Shown: positions 40,484 through 49,796, counted from the first letter of the stretch. The stretch is DNA of 64,000 nt from Nesterenkonia lacusekhoensis (GCF_017876395.1 NZ_JAGINX010000001.1:124001-188000); one strand, 5' to 3'. Numbers and translations are program-made. Notes: generated by a model from the letters alone, not told the origin.

Positions 40484-42061
40484 ATGACACAGGCCCCGCA
40501 CACCAAGCGCCCCACCGATGATCAGTACGTCCTGGCCATCGACCAGGGCACCACCTCCACCCGCGCCGTGGTCTTCGACCACGCAGGTCAGGTCGTCTCC
40601 TCGGGCCAGCGCGAGCACCAGCAGATCTTCCCGCAGCCCGGCTGGGTGGAGCACGACGCTATGGAGATCTGGCGCAACACCCGCGAAGTCATCGGCCTGG
40701 CCCTGGCCGATGCTGATGTGAACCGCCATTCCCTGGCCGGAGTGGGCATCACCAACCAGCGTGAGACCACCGTGGTCTGGGACCGACACACCGGGGTGCC
40801 GATCTACCACGCGATCGTCTGGCAGGACACCCGCACTCAGGCCATCTGCGATGAGCTGGAGGCCTCGCACGGCAGCGCCGCCTTCCGGGATGCCGCCGGG
40901 CTGCCGCTGGCCACCTACTTCGCCGGACCGAAGATCCGGTGGATCCTCGACAACGTGGAGGGCGCCCGGGAGCGCGCCGAGAACGGGGACCTGCTCTTCG
41001 GGACCATGGACACCTGGCTGATCTGGAACCTCACCGGCGGAGTGGGCTCCGGCGAGGGAGAGCGTCAGGGAGTCCACGTCACCGATGTCACCAACGCCTC
41101 CCGCACGCTGCTGATGAACATCGACACCCTGGACTGGAACGAGGAGCTGGCTGAGGCCATCGGCGTTCCGGTGAGCATGCTCCCGGAGATCCGGACCTCC
41201 TCAGAGGTCTACGGCTACGGCCGCCGGGAGTCCCTGCTGATCGACACTCCGATCTCCGGAGTGCTCGGAGATCAGCATGCGGCCACGTTCGGTCAGGCCT
41301 GCTTCGAGCCCGGCCAGGGGAAGAACACCTATGGCACCGGCAACTTCATGCTGATGAACACCGGCGAGGACATCGTCCGCTCAGAGAACGGGCTGCTGAC
41401 CACTGTGGCCTATCAGCTCTCCGGCCAGAAGCCGGTGTATGCCCTGGAGGGCTCCATCGCGGTGACCGGATCGCTGATCCAATGGCTGCGCGACAACCTC
41501 GGCCTGATCTCCTCGGCCCAGGAGGTCGAATCCAAGGCGAAGAAGGTCGAGAACAACGGTGGTGCCTACATCGTCCCGGCCTTCTCCGGGCTCTTCGCCC
41601 CGCACTGGCGTGCCGACGCGCGAGGCGTGATCGTGGGTCTGACCCGATATGTGAACCAGAACCACCTCTGCCGGGCGGCGCTGGAGTCGGTGGCCTACCA
41701 ATCGGCCGAAGTGGTCGAGGCGATGGGTGCTGACGCCTCCGATGAGCTCACCGAGCTCAAAGTCGACGGCGGCATGGTGGTCAACGAGACGCTGATGCAG
41801 TTCCAGGCCGACGTCCTCGGCGTCGATGTGGTCCGCCCGAAGATCATCGAGACCACTGCTCTGGGCGCGGCCTACGCCGCCGGTCTCGCAGTCGGCTTCT
41901 GGGAGTCCACCGAGGAGGTCGCAGCGAACTGGGCCGAGGACGTCCGGTGGTCTCCGCAGATCGACGACGCCGAACGCCAGCGTCTCATGCGCCAGTGGTC
42001 CAAGGCCGTGGAGAAGACCTTCGACTGGGTCGATCAGGACGTCGCCCAGCCTGGCCGGTAA
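40484..42061 (+). CDS. glpK: Glycerol kinase, copy 2
   Basis: A 525-residue FGGY-family glycerol kinase, strongly similar to the copy at 26802-28346 over its whole length. It differs by a short GEGERQG insertion near residue 190 and an extra C-terminal DVAQPGR. The phosphate loop is [25 protein letters not shown] precedes the ATG weakly; the upstream gap to glpF2 is 67 bp. Its genomic neighbours (glpD, SorC-type regulator) suggest this is the main catabolic copy. Its stop codon TAA is also part of the -10 box of the next gene. Confidence 0.94.
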   Translation: MTQAPHTKRPTDDQYVLAIDQGTTSTRAVVFDHAGQVVSSGQREHQQIFPQPGWVEHDAMEIWRNTREVIGLALADADVNRHSLAGVGITNQRETTVVWDRHTGVPIYHAIVWQDTRTQAICDELEASHGSAAFRDAAGLPLATYFAGPKIRWILDNVEGARERAENGDLLFGTMDTWLIWNLTGGVGSGEGERQGVHVTDVTNASRTLLMNIDTLDWNEELAEAIGVPVSMLPEIRTSSEVYGYGRRESLLIDTPISGVLGDQHAATFGQACFEPGQGKNTYGTGNFMLMNTGEDIVRSENGLLTTVAYQLSGQKPVYALEGSIAVTGSLIQWLRDNLGLISSAQEVESKAKKVENNGGAYIVPAFSGLFAPHWRADARGVIVGLTRYVNQNHLCRAALESVAYQSAEVVEAMGADASDELTELKVDGGMVVNETLMQFQADVLGVDVVRPKIIETTALGAAYAAGLAVGFWESTEEVAANWAEDVRWSPQIDDAERQRLMRQWSKAVEKTFDWVDQDVAQPGR

Positions 42062-42064
42062 TAT
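42059..42064 (+). promoter_or_regulatory. -10 box of leaderless promoter (gene at 42073)
   Basis: TAATAT overlaps the glpK2 stop codon and is followed by 8 nt and an ATG. It would give the hypothetical-hadA-hadB-murB operon its own promoter. Confidence 0.5.
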
Positions 42065-42072
42065 GACCAGCG

Positions 42073-42399
42073 ATGAACACTGCGCCCAGCCCACCGCCGC
42101 GGTTCGACCCGTGGACCAACGGCACACCGGCCTATCGCCGCACGCTGGTGACCGGTATGGTCTGCACCTTCGGCGGTGTGGTGCTGCTGGTGATCGCTGC
42201 GCTCAGCGGCGGCTCGGCGGGGGGCACGGTGCGGACCTTCGGCCTTCTGCTGGTGGGAGCGGGGATCCTCAGCCACCTCATCTCCATCCTGCTGCGCCGT
42301 CGTCAGGCCAAGGAGATCATCCAGGCCCACCGTGACCGCCAGCAGACCCAGCGGGCCGAGGGCACGGGCGCGAACAGATCCAAGAAGAAGGGCTCCTGA
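42073..42399 (+). CDS. Small hypothetical membrane protein (two TM segments)
   Basis: A 108-residue protein with two hydrophobic segments, TLVTGMVCTFGGVVLLVIAA (about 24-43) and a second at about 53-72, then a basic Arg/Gln/Lys-rich tail. The Pro-rich N-terminus is short. No domain is recognised. It lies 2 bp before hadA and has its own TAATAT box, so it appears to be the first gene of the hadA-hadB-murB operon. A role in cell envelope synthesis would fit the context but is a guess. Confidence 0.75.
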   Translation: MNTAPSPPPRFDPWTNGTPAYRRTLVTGMVCTFGGVVLLVIAALSGGSAGGTVRTFGLLLVGAGILSHLISILLRRRQAKEIIQAHRDRQQTQRAEGTGANRSKKKGS

Positions 42400-42401
42400 G
42401 T

Positions 42402-42899
42402 ATGAGCGTGAACACCGCACGAGAGGGTCACCAGTACCCGCCCGCCGAGCCGTACCAGGTCAGCCGCGAAGCTGTCCGTGAGTTCGCTGCCGCCGTCAAG
42501 GCTGAACACCGGGCTCACTATGAGGTCGACGCCGCTGAGCTCCTCGGCCACGCCGATCTGGTGGCTCCACCGAGCTTCGCCGTCGTCGTCGCCCAGCGGG
42601 CCGAGGCCGCGGCCATCGAGGACCCCGAGCTGGGAGTGGACTTCAGCCGTGTGGTCCACGCCGACGAGCGCTTCACTCACCACAGCCCCATCCTGGCCGG
42701 CGACACTCTGCACGCCCAGGTCACCGTGGATCGCATCCGGGTGATGGGCGCAGGCGCCATGGTGACCACCAAGGTGGAGATCACGACGCCGGAGGGCGAG
42801 CTGCGCTCCACCGTCACCTCCAGCCTGCTGGTCCGCGCCGATGAGGAGAACGCCGCTGAGGAGAATGCCGCTGGACAGAACGAGGAGGCCGCCGCGTGA
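42402..42899 (+). CDS. MaoC-like dehydratase, FAS1-type N-terminal domain (HadA/HadC-like)
   Basis: A 165-residue hot-dog-fold subunit. It shows PAEPYQVSREAVREFAAAV and APPSFAVVVAQRAE, the hallmark of the 'MaoC dehydratase N-terminal' family, which pairs with a catalytic HadB. In mycobacteria HadAB is a beta-hydroxyacyl-ACP dehydratase of fatty-acid elongation; the lipid made here is unknown. The C-terminal 20 residues are Glu/Ala-rich. The next gene overlaps by 4 nt (GTGA), a strong sign of complex formation. Confidence 0.85.
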   Translation: MSVNTAREGHQYPPAEPYQVSREAVREFAAAVKAEHRAHYEVDAAELLGHADLVAPPSFAVVVAQRAEAAAIEDPELGVDFSRVVHADERFTHHSPILAGDTLHAQVTVDRIRVMGAGAMVTTKVEITTPEGELRSTVTSSLLVRADEENAAEENAAGQNEEAAA

Positions 42900-43399
42900 G
42901 CGACCAGAGCCGCACCCCTGACATCACGACCCTGGAGAAGGGTCAGGAGATCGGCTCCCGCGAGATCACCTTCTCGCGCGCGGACCTCATCGCCTACGCC
43001 GCTGCCTCCGGAGACCACAATCCGATCCACTGGAACGAGCGCTTCGCCCGCGAAGTGGGCCTGGACGGTGTCATCGCCCACGGCATGCTCACCATGGGCT
43101 CGGCGGTGGACCTGGTCAGCGGCTGGGCAGGAGATCCCGGCGCTGTGGTGGACTACCAGGCCCGCTTCACCAAGCCGGTTCCGGTTCCCGACGCCGATTC
43201 CGGCGGACCGGACACCCCCACCGCCACGCTCCGGATCAGCGGAAAGATCGGCGCTGCCGACGTCGAGGCCGGCACTGCTCGGGTGGATCTGAGCGTGGAG
43301 CTGCTGCCGCAGGACGCTGAGGGACAGGACGCTGAGGGACAGAGCGCCAAGCCCCAGAAGGTGCTCGCCAAGTCTCAGGCCGTGGTGAAGCTCGTCTGA
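42896..43399 (+). CDS. MaoC-like dehydratase, catalytic hot-dog subunit (HadB-like)
   Basis: A 167-residue MaoC protein carrying the hydratase motif: ITFSRADLIAYAAASGDHNPIHWN (about residues 22-45), with the Asp and His of the D-x-N-P-I-H catalytic pair, and VIAHGMLTMGSAVDLV. The partner subunit is encoded just upstream with a 4-nt overlap. A DAEGQDAEGQ duplication near the C-terminus is low complexity. The murB start overlaps its stop by one base (TGATG). GTG start. Confidence 0.88.
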   Translation: MSDQSRTPDITTLEKGQEIGSREITFSRADLIAYAAASGDHNPIHWNERFAREVGLDGVIAHGMLTMGSAVDLVSGWAGDPGAVVDYQARFTKPVPVPDADSGGPDTPTATLRISGKIGAADVEAGTARVDLSVELLPQDAEGQDAEGQSAKPQKVLAKSQAVVKLV

Positions 43400-44505
43400 T
43401 GACACGTTTCGCCGAGAACACCACAGCACGGGTCGGTGGGCCCGCGGGGGAGTGGGTCATCGCCCACGCCGAACAGGAGGCGCTGACCGTCCTGCAGCAG
43501 CATCCGCTGCCCGCGCAGGAGGACCGTGCCGCCGCACGGGACACTCTGCTGGTGCTCGGCGGGGGGTCCAACCTCCTGGTCTCCGACGCCGGCTTCGAGG
43601 GCACTGTTCTGCAGCTGGCCTTCACCGGCATCTCGGCGGAGGCCTCGGAGGGCACAGCCGTGGTGACGGTGGCCGCCGGGGCCGACTGGGATGAGACGGT
43701 GGACTGGACGGTCCGGCGCGGATACTCCGGGCTGGAGGCGCTCTCGGGGATCCCTGGGTCCGCCGGAGCCACGCCGGTGCAGAACGTGGGCGCCTATGGG
43801 GCTGATGTCTCTCAGACACTGCTGGACGTCCGCGCATGGGACCGTGCTGTCGGTGAGCTGGTCACCCTGGAGGCTGAGCAGCTGGAGTTCGGCTATCGGG
43901 ATTCGCTGCTCAAACGCACCACCGTCAGCGGCTCGCCGCGCTATGTGGTCCTCTCGGTCCGCTTCGCCCTGGACCATCGAGGTGACGAGACGCTCTCGGC
44001 GCCGGTCCGCTACGGTGAGCTGGCCCGCTCCTTGGGGATGGAGGCCAACGCGGTGGAGGATGAGCGCCGCGCCCCGCTGCAGGATGTCCGGGACAAGGTC
44101 CTGGCGCTGCGCGCGGGCAAAGGCATGGTCCTCGACGACGCCGACCCGGACACCTACTCCACCGGCTCCTTCTTCACCAACCCGATCGTGCCGGCCTCGG
44201 CGGCCGCCGGGCTGCCGGAGGGAGCGCCGCGCTTCCCGGCCGGGCAGAGTGAGTCCGGAGAGGACCTGGTGAAGCTCTCGGCCGCGTGGCTGATCGACCA
44301 GGCCGGCTGCGGCAAGGGATTCGGCGCTGATCTCACCGAGGGCAGGGCCTCGCTGTCCACCAAGCACACCCTGGCGGTCACCAACCGTGGGACGGCCTCG
44401 GCGGAGGACCTGCTGACAGTGGCCCGCGCCGCGCGGGACGCGGTGAGGCAGCGATTCGGCGTCGAGCTGCACCCGGAGCCGGTGCTGCTCGGCTGCTCTC
44501 TCTAG
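43399..44505 (+). CDS. murB: UDP-N-acetylenolpyruvoylglucosamine reductase
   Basis: A 368-residue FAD enzyme of peptidoglycan precursor synthesis, reducing enolpyruvyl-UDP-GlcNAc to UDP-MurNAc. Motifs: NTTARVGGPAGEW (about 7), VLGGGSNLLVSDAGF (about 50), GIPGSAGATPVQNVGAYG (about 116), the catalytic Ser in YSTGSFFTNPIV (about 255) and the Glu in ELHPEPVLLG at the end. Layout is that of type I MurB. The hadA-hadB-murB order recurs in Actinobacteria. Overlaps hadB by one base. Confidence 0.94.
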   Translation: MTRFAENTTARVGGPAGEWVIAHAEQEALTVLQQHPLPAQEDRAAARDTLLVLGGGSNLLVSDAGFEGTVLQLAFTGISAEASEGTAVVTVAAGADWDETVDWTVRRGYSGLEALSGIPGSAGATPVQNVGAYGADVSQTLLDVRAWDRAVGELVTLEAEQLEFGYRDSLLKRTTVSGSPRYVVLSVRFALDHRGDETLSAPVRYGELARSLGMEANAVEDERRAPLQDVRDKVLALRAGKGMVLDDADPDTYSTGSFFTNPIVPASAAAGLPEGAPRFPAGQSESGEDLVKLSAAWLIDQAGCGKGFGADLTEGRASLSTKHTLAVTNRGTASAEDLLTVARAARDAVRQRFGVELHPEPVLLGCSL

Positions 44506-44564
44506 CTGAGCTGCTCCGGTTACACCCTATGACGACGACGCAACGATCTCGGAAGGACTGTCCC

Positions 44565-45602
44565 ATGCCTGTCGCGGATGTCCGCCTCGGCACCGGCGAG
44601 CACGCTCTGAATGTGACCTCCATCGGCTATGGCGCGATGTCCATCGCCGGCGCCTACGGCCGCATCGCGGAGGACGCCGCCCTCGACCTGCTCCACCACG
44701 TGGAGGAGCGCGGTGTGAACTTCATCGACACGGCGAACATCTACGGCGACGGCGTCAGTGAGCAGGTGGTCGGCACCTTTCTGCGCGATCGCCGCCACGA
44801 ATTCGTCCTGGCCACCAAAGTCGGTATCGAGAAGGGCGGCGGCGTCGGACAGCGACGGGCCCGCGGGGACGCCGCCTATATCCGCGAACAGGTCGATCTG
44901 AGCCTGCAGCGGCTGGGGACCGACTATGTGGACCTCTACTATCTGCACCGCGTGGACCCCGAAGTGCCCGTCGAGGAGAGTGCGGGAGCTCTCGGCGAAC
45001 TGGTGGAGGCGGGCAAAGTCCGCGCCATCGGGCTCTCCGAGGCCACGGGCGAGGAGATCCGCCGCGCCCACGCAGAGCATCCAGTGACCGCCGTACAGTC
45101 CGAGTGGAGCATCTTCGCTCGGGACGTGGAGACCTATGTGCTGCCGACCTGCGCGGAGCTGGGGATCGGTTTTGTGCCGTATTCGCCGGTGGGGCGTGGG
45201 CTGATCACCGATCACTTCACCCCGGACGCTTTGGGCGAGGGCGACGGGCGGCATAACTTCCCGTGGTTCCAGGGGGAGAACCTGGCCGTCAATCAGAACC
45301 TGGCCGAGCAGGTGCGTGCCGAGGCGGCCGCCGTGGGGGTCCCCGCGGCGGGGCTGGCTCTGGCCTGGCTCTTCGCCAAGGCCGCCGAACTGGGTGCGGT
45401 GATCGCGCCGATCCCAGGAACCCGCTATGCCCAGCACTGGGACGAGCTGCAGGCCGGGCTGGGTCAGGACGGGGCCGGCGTCGGGCTTCCTGCCGGGACC
45501 ATGGCTCGGCTGGACGCCCTGGCGGAGCAGGTCCGCGGCGAACGCAGCTTCTCCCCGGACTGGGTCTCCGGCGGCCGCGAGGGGCTCATCCCACGCCCCT
45601 GA
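44565..45602 (+). CDS. Aldo/keto reductase
   Basis: A 345-residue NADPH-dependent oxidoreductase of the AKR superfamily with the TIM-barrel pattern. The catalytic tetrad is visible: Asp and Tyr in FIDTANIYGDG (about residues 46-56), Lys in LATKVG (about 84) and His in YYLHRVD (about 127). The late GFVPYSPVGRGLI and IPGTRYAQHWDE segments contact the cofactor. The ATG at 44565 has GGAAGGA upstream; an ATG at 44529 is less well placed. Substrate unknown. Monocistronic, convergent with the AhpD-like gene, with 13 bp between the stops. Confidence 0.9.
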   Translation: MPVADVRLGTGEHALNVTSIGYGAMSIAGAYGRIAEDAALDLLHHVEERGVNFIDTANIYGDGVSEQVVGTFLRDRRHEFVLATKVGIEKGGGVGQRRARGDAAYIREQVDLSLQRLGTDYVDLYYLHRVDPEVPVEESAGALGELVEAGKVRAIGLSEATGEEIRRAHAEHPVTAVQSEWSIFARDVETYVLPTCAELGIGFVPYSPVGRGLITDHFTPDALGEGDGRHNFPWFQGENLAVNQNLAEQVRAEAAAVGVPAAGLALAWLFAKAAELGAVIAPIPGTRYAQHWDELQAGLGQDGAGVGLPAGTMARLDALAEQVRGERSFSPDWVSGGREGLIPRP

Positions 45603-45615
45603 CCGCCGCCTCGCC

Positions 45616-45948
45616 TCAGTGGGTGTGTCGGTGCTCCTCGGCGTTTTTGAAGGCCAAGCGGCCGTGGGTGAACGCGCCGCCGGCACGCAGGGCCGCCGCC
45701 ACCCAGGAGGCCTCGGCGAGTTCGGCGTCGGTGGCCCCGGCCTCCACGGCCCGGGCAGTGTGGGACTCGATGCAGTACTCGCACTGGGTCGTCATGGCCA
45801 CGCCGATGGCGATGAGCTCCAGGTACTTCACCGGGACCTCACGCTCCTCGGAGAAGACGGCGCTGTTGAACTCTCCCCAGGTCTTCATGATGTCGGGCGT
45901 GTGCTTCTTATAGACACGTCCGTAGGCGCTGATGTCCTTCTCCGTCAT
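45616..45948 (-). CDS. Carboxymuconolactone decarboxylase (AhpD-like) family protein
   Basis: A 110-residue protein with the AhpD-type redox motif TQCEYCIESH (Cys-x-x-Cys-x-x-x-His, about residues 57-66). Single-domain members act as alkylhydroperoxidase-like or disulfide-exchange proteins. YGRVYKKHTPDIMKTWGEF is typical of the short CMD proteins. The ATG at 45948 follows AAGGAG by 6 nt; a longer frame to 46047 has no such site. Partner and substrate are unknown. Confidence 0.88.
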   Translation of the reverse strand: MTEKDISAYGRVYKKHTPDIMKTWGEFNSAVFSEEREVPVKYLELIAIGVAMTTQCEYCIESHTARAVEAGATDAELAEASWVAAALRAGGAFTHGRLAFKNAEEHRHTH

Positions 45949-46033
45949 GGTGCTCTCCTTCAGCCGGCGGCCGCTCGGGTGGGGTGGTGTTTCTGACGAC
46001 ACCCCGTCGCAGCTGAAGTCTACGCCGCAGACG

Positions 46034-46071
46034 TGAGGCCCCGGCACCCCTGAAGCGGGGCCGGGGCCTCA
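46034..46071. terminator. Terminator hairpin
   Basis: TGAGGCCCCGGC pairs with GCCGGGGCCTCA, and CCCC/GGGG extends the stem around a short loop. It lies 30 bp after the stop of the transporter small-subunit gene (minus strand). Confidence 0.7.
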
Positions 46072-46100
46072 TATCTGCGAAGTGCACCGGATCAGGTGTG

Positions 46101-46232
46101 TCAGAGCAGCGTGCGCCCCTCACGCCGGGCTTCGCGCCAGTCGGCGACGAAACCCTTGACGAGCAGCGCCATCACGGCCAGCACGATGACCGGCCACACC
46201 AGCACATAGAGCGTCAGCAGAGCGGTCTCCAT
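46101..46232 (-). CDS. Small membrane subunit of the sodium:solute symporter
   Basis: A 43-residue protein consisting of one membrane helix (ALLTLYVLVWPVIVLAVMAL, residues 4-23) and a basic tail DWREARREGRTLL. Small proteins of this kind follow SSS-family symporter genes in many actinobacteria and are annotated as putative transporter small subunits. GGAAGGAG precedes the ATG, which is 5 bp after the symporter stop codon. Short, but the start signal, spacing and composition support it. Followed by a terminator. Confidence 0.8.
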   Translation of the reverse strand: METALLTLYVLVWPVIVLAVMALLVKGFVADWREARREGRTLL

Positions 46233-46237
46233 GGTCT

Positions 46238-47947
46238 TCAGCTCCTTCCTGCGGTCTCACGGTCGATGGCGTCGGCTTCCCCGGGGTCAGCCGGCTCCCT
46301 GTCAGCCGGGCGGGCGTCGAAGTCTCCCACCCGTCGGCTGATCGAGGAGAAGTCGAAGGTGGCGCCGCTGCGCGCTGACATGCCGATGCAGACCAGCGTG
46401 CTCACGGCGTAAGCCACCAGCGATGCGCTCAGGACGGTGTATTCGTGCATCCAGCCGAAGGTCAGCGGCAGGCTGATCACGGTGGCCAGCACCCCGGTGA
46501 CCTGGCCGGCCCGGAGGCCGAAGAAGCCGAAGGCCATGAGGCCCAGGATCACTCCGATCCCCACGGCGTTGAGCAGATCGACCAGCACCGCGAAGAAGGC
46601 GCTCTCCATCGGCAGCCAGTCGAAGCGCACCGGGAGGAAGATCGCCAAGGCGCTCAGCACCGCCGTGACGAAGGCGCGGTTGGTGACCTTCTGCCAGTAG
46701 AAGCTGGCGATCACCGGGAACACCAGAGCACCCCAGAGGGCGCCGACGAGGACCAGCATGTCCAGGATGTCCAGCTGCAGCCCGGCGACGATCACCGCTG
46801 TGGCAGTGGCCAGCACCATGGTGATGCGCCCGACGAACAGCATGGTCTTGGGATCGGCTCGACCGCGCTCAGCGATGTTCTGACCGTAGATGTCAGCCAT
46901 CACGATCGAGGACAGGGCGGAGAGATCGGAGTCCGCGGTCGAGGAGAGCGCCCCGATGATGATGATCAGGAACAGTGCGATCAGCGCTGTGGGCAGGAAC
47001 TCGGCCGCCATCTGCGGCACCAAGTTGTTGGTGTCCCCACCTGCCGGCTCCATCCCGAGGTACAGGGCGAGCACTCCGAGCATGCCGACGCCGATGACCA
47101 TCGCCCCGTAGCCCACCGTTGCGGTGACGAAGGTCTTCTTGATCAGGTCCTCCCGCACCGCGAAGAGCCGCTGGGCGATGGTCTGATTGCCGATCGCGTA
47201 GGCCAGGACTGCGGCGATGTAGGGCGCCCCCTGGTTGAGGAACGCCTCGGAGGAGAAGAAGTTCCCCTGCTCCGGGGTCAGATTGGTCGACCCGGTCTCG
47301 AAGGCCTCAGGGAAGCCGGCGGCGAAGAAGACGATGGGGATGATGATGCCCACCAGCAGCAGCATCGCCAGGACCTGCATGAAGTCGGTCAGCGCTGAGG
47401 CGCGGAATCCCGACCAGAACGTGTACAGAAGGACACCTGCCGCCACAGCGATGACGCCCTGGACGAAGCTCAGCGGTGAGAACAGGGCGATCAGAGCGCC
47501 GCCGGCGACGAAGTTCGTCATCAGGCTCATAATGCTGCCGACGACGTTGGAACCGGCCAGCAGCAGCTGGCTGGAGCTGCCGTGGCGGGCGCGCATGATC
47601 TCTGCCAGCGTGTGGGCCCGCGGCGCGATCTGGCGGATGCGTCGGCCGAACGGATAGATGAACAGGATCATCAGGGCGCCCCAGAGGCCGTAGTGGATGG
47701 GGCCTGAGATGCCGTAGTTGTACCCGGAGGTCGCTGAGGCGTACAGCGACGAGGCCCAGATCCATGTGGCGGTCATGCTCGCGGCGGCTACTCCGAAGCC
47801 GACTCTGTTGCCGGCTGTCATGTAGGCGTCCGCGTTCTCCTTCTTCCGACGGATCCTCAGCGCGACATAGAGCGTGAGTCCGTAGAAGAGGATCAGCAGC
47901 ACGACGACAGTCGCCGTGCTCAGGATGGGTGAACCAGAGTCCTCCAT
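46238..47947 (-). CDS. Sodium:solute symporter, DUR3-like (possible urea transporter)
   Basis: A 569-residue SSS-family transporter with about 14 membrane segments. The stretch TATWIWASSLYASATSGYNY (about residues 58-77) followed by GISGPIHYGLWGALMILF, and the APRAHTLAEIMRARHG segment (about 108-123), resemble DUR3 urea/polyamine symporters of fungi and plants. IGALSSTADSDLSALSS (about 333) holds the sodium-site serines. The C-terminal 50 residues are hydrophilic. AAGGAAGG precedes the ATG. Co-transcribed with a 43-aa membrane protein. Urea as substrate is inferred by similarity only; no urease genes are in the window. Confidence 0.82.
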   Translation of the reverse strand: MEDSGSPILSTATVVVLLILFYGLTLYVALRIRRKKENADAYMTAGNRVGFGVAAASMTATWIWASSLYASATSGYNYGISGPIHYGLWGALMILFIYPFGRRIRQIAPRAHTLAEIMRARHGSSSQLLLAGSNVVGSIMSLMTNFVAGGALIALFSPLSFVQGVIAVAAGVLLYTFWSGFRASALTDFMQVLAMLLLVGIIIPIVFFAAGFPEAFETGSTNLTPEQGNFFSSEAFLNQGAPYIAAVLAYAIGNQTIAQRLFAVREDLIKKTFVTATVGYGAMVIGVGMLGVLALYLGMEPAGGDTNNLVPQMAAEFLPTALIALFLIIIIGALSSTADSDLSALSSIVMADIYGQNIAERGRADPKTMLFVGRITMVLATATAVIVAGLQLDILDMLVLVGALWGALVFPVIASFYWQKVTNRAFVTAVLSALAIFLPVRFDWLPMESAFFAVLVDLLNAVGIGVILGLMAFGFFGLRAGQVTGVLATVISLPLTFGWMHEYTVLSASLVAYAVSTLVCIGMSARSGATFDFSSISRRVGDFDARPADREPADPGEADAIDRETAGRS

Positions 47948-48151
47948 ACCTTCCTTTCGTCATACCCTGCGGTGTGTGGTGAACCAGATCGATCAGTGTG
48001 TATCCAGCCAGTTCTGGCGAAATCGTCAGGTTTGGGCTGTTCTGCATCATAGGGTCTGGCTCTGTGCAGGGCGGACGTGCTCCAGGTGCTCCAGGCCATC
48101 TCTGGAGGGGCTGTCGATGATCCTCCAGCTCAGGCGCCCCAAGGCATGCAG

Positions 48152-48187
48152 AAGGCCCCGGTGCTCCGCAGGGAGCGCCGGGGCCTT
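48152..48187. terminator. Terminator downstream of asd
   Basis: AAGGCCCCGGTGCTCC pairs with GGAGCGCCGGGGCCTT (one mismatch) around GCAG. It is 58 bp after the asd stop on the minus strand. The rest of the 298-bp gap to the symporter start holds no recognisable gene. Confidence 0.75.
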
Positions 48188-48245
48188 CAGTATGGCTGTG
48201 GCATATGCCACAGGAATTCTCGGTCGATTGGGCTGAGGAGAGGCC

Positions 48246-49409
48246 TCAGAGCTTGCCGACGGCGATCAGCAGCATGCGGCGCAGCGGCTCGGCCGCACCC
48301 CAGAGCAGCTGGTCGCCCACAGTGAACGCGGAGATGTACTCCGGGCCCATCTCGAGCTTGCGGATGCGCCCCACCGGGATGTCCAGCGAGCCCGTGGCGG
48401 CCACCGGAGTCAGCCGCTCCATCGTCGCCTCCTTCTCATTGGGCACCACCTGGGCCCAGTCAGTGCCGCCGGCGACGATGTCCTCGATCTCGCTGACCGG
48501 GATGTCCTCGCGCAGCTTCAGAGTCAACGCCTGGGAGTGCGAGCGCAGGGCGCCTACGCGCACGCAGAGCGAGTCGAAGGGAACAGCATCTCCCCGGCGG
48601 TCCACTCCGGGGGCGAGATTCTCGCCGCGGCCGAGGATCTTATTGGTCTCGACGCCGGCCTTCCACTCCTCCTTGGCCACGCCGTTGCCGAGGTCGGCGT
48701 CGATCCAGGGGATCAGCGAGCCGGCCAGAGGCACGCCGAACTGTGCGGCGTCGAGGCCCTCGCGCTGGGTCTGGAGGACCTTGTGATCGATGTCCAGGAT
48801 GGCCGAGGCCGGGTCGGCCAGCTCGGTGCCGACGGCGGAGTGGAGATCGCCGAACTGGTTGAGCAGCTCGCGCATGTGCTTGGCGCCGCCGCCCGAGGCC
48901 GCCTGATAGGTCATGGCGGTTCCCCACTCGACCAGATTCTGCTTGAACAGTCCGCCCAGGCCCATGAGCATGCAGGAGACGGTGCAGTTGCCGCCCACGA
49001 ACTCCTTGACCCCGGCGGCCAGGCCAGCGTCGATGACATCGCGATTGATGGGGTCCAGCGTGATGATGGAGGAGGCCTCCATGCGCAGCGTGGAGGCCGC
49101 GTCGATCCAGATCCCGTCCCAGCCGGCCTCGCGCAGCCTGGGGTAGACGGCCTTGGTGTAGTCCCCGCCCTGAGCGGTGACGATGATCGGGAGCTTCTTC
49201 AGCGTCTCGATGTCATAGGCGTCCTGGAGGCTGGTCTCCTCGGCCTCGACGCCGTCGAAGGTCGGGGCCGGGCCGCCGGCGTTGGAGGTGGAGAAGAACA
49301 CCGGATTGATGTGGGCGAAGTCGCCCTCATCGAGCATGCGCCGGACCAGCACGGAGCCGACCATGCCGCGCCAGCCGATGAGGCCTACGGAAGAAACGGT
49401 GGAAGTCAT
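48246..49409 (-). CDS. asd: Aspartate-semialdehyde dehydrogenase, E. coli-type
   Basis: A 387-residue enzyme reducing aspartyl phosphate to the semialdehyde for lysine, threonine, methionine and diaminopimelate. It begins [20 protein letters not shown], and the catalytic Cys is in [19 protein letters not shown] (about residue 135), followed by [17 protein letters not shown]. This is the E. coli/proteobacterial type of Asd, not the shorter type usually found beside lysC in actinobacteria. No aspartokinase is adjacent. TACGCT lies 7 nt before the ATG (spacer GGAGGGC, which may also act as ribosome-binding site). Confidence 0.93.
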   Translation of the reverse strand: MTSTVSSVGLIGWRGMVGSVLVRRMLDEGDFAHINPVFFSTSNAGGPAPTFDGVEAEETSLQDAYDIETLKKLPIIVTAQGGDYTKAVYPRLREAGWDGIWIDAASTLRMEASSIITLDPINRDVIDAGLAAGVKEFVGGNCTVSCMLMGLGGLFKQNLVEWGTAMTYQAASGGGAKHMRELLNQFGDLHSAVGTELADPASAILDIDHKVLQTQREGLDAAQFGVPLAGSLIPWIDADLGNGVAKEEWKAGVETNKILGRGENLAPGVDRRGDAVPFDSLCVRVGALRSHSQALTLKLREDIPVSEIEDIVAGGTDWAQVVPNEKEATMERLTPVAATGSLDIPVGRIRKLEMGPEYISAFTVGDQLLWGAAEPLRRMLLIAVGKL

Positions 49410-49416
49410 GCCCTCC

Positions 49417-49422
49417 AGCGTA
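49417..49422 (-). promoter_or_regulatory. -10 box of asd
   Basis: TACGCT on the minus strand, then GGAGGGC (7 nt), then ATG at 49409. Confidence 0.5.
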
Positions 49423-49505
49423 CCGAAAAGTATGCCCTCCCGTTCTGCGGGGGCTCCGACCGGGTCGGCTCATCCCCATCCTGGGGCAGGGTTCTCAGAG
49501 ACGGG

Positions 49506-49796
49506 TCAGGATTCGCGCTCCTCGCGCGTCTGCCGCTCCACGACGCGGGCGGCGCGCTCGAGGATCTTCCTCCGGCGCAGATGGGTCCACACTCCGGCGA
49601 TCACCCAGGCCTGCAGGATCACGATCAGGAAGATCATCCCTGGCACCAGGCGGTCGTTGAGGATGAGGACCAGGCCCATCACCGCGGTGATCAGTGCGAG
49701 CACCGGGAAGACCACGTAGGCGGCCAGGCCCAGCACCACGGCGTTGGTGAAGCCCGTCTGGGCGGCGGACTGCTGAAGTTCCGGCTTCTGCGTCAT
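49506..49796 (-). CDS. Small hypothetical membrane protein after dfrA
   Basis: A 96-residue protein with two membrane segments (about residues 17-40 and 47-69) and a basic tail VWTHLRRRKILERAARVVER. No domain is recognised. Its ATG overlaps the dfrA stop (ATGA), so it is the third gene of a thyA-dfrA-orf operon. A link to folate metabolism is not evident; it may simply share the transcript. Confidence 0.75.
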   Translation of the reverse strand: MTQKPELQQSAAQTGFTNAVVLGLAAYVVFPVLALITAVMGLVLILNDRLVPGMIFLIVILQAWVIAGVWTHLRRRKILERAARVVERQTREERES

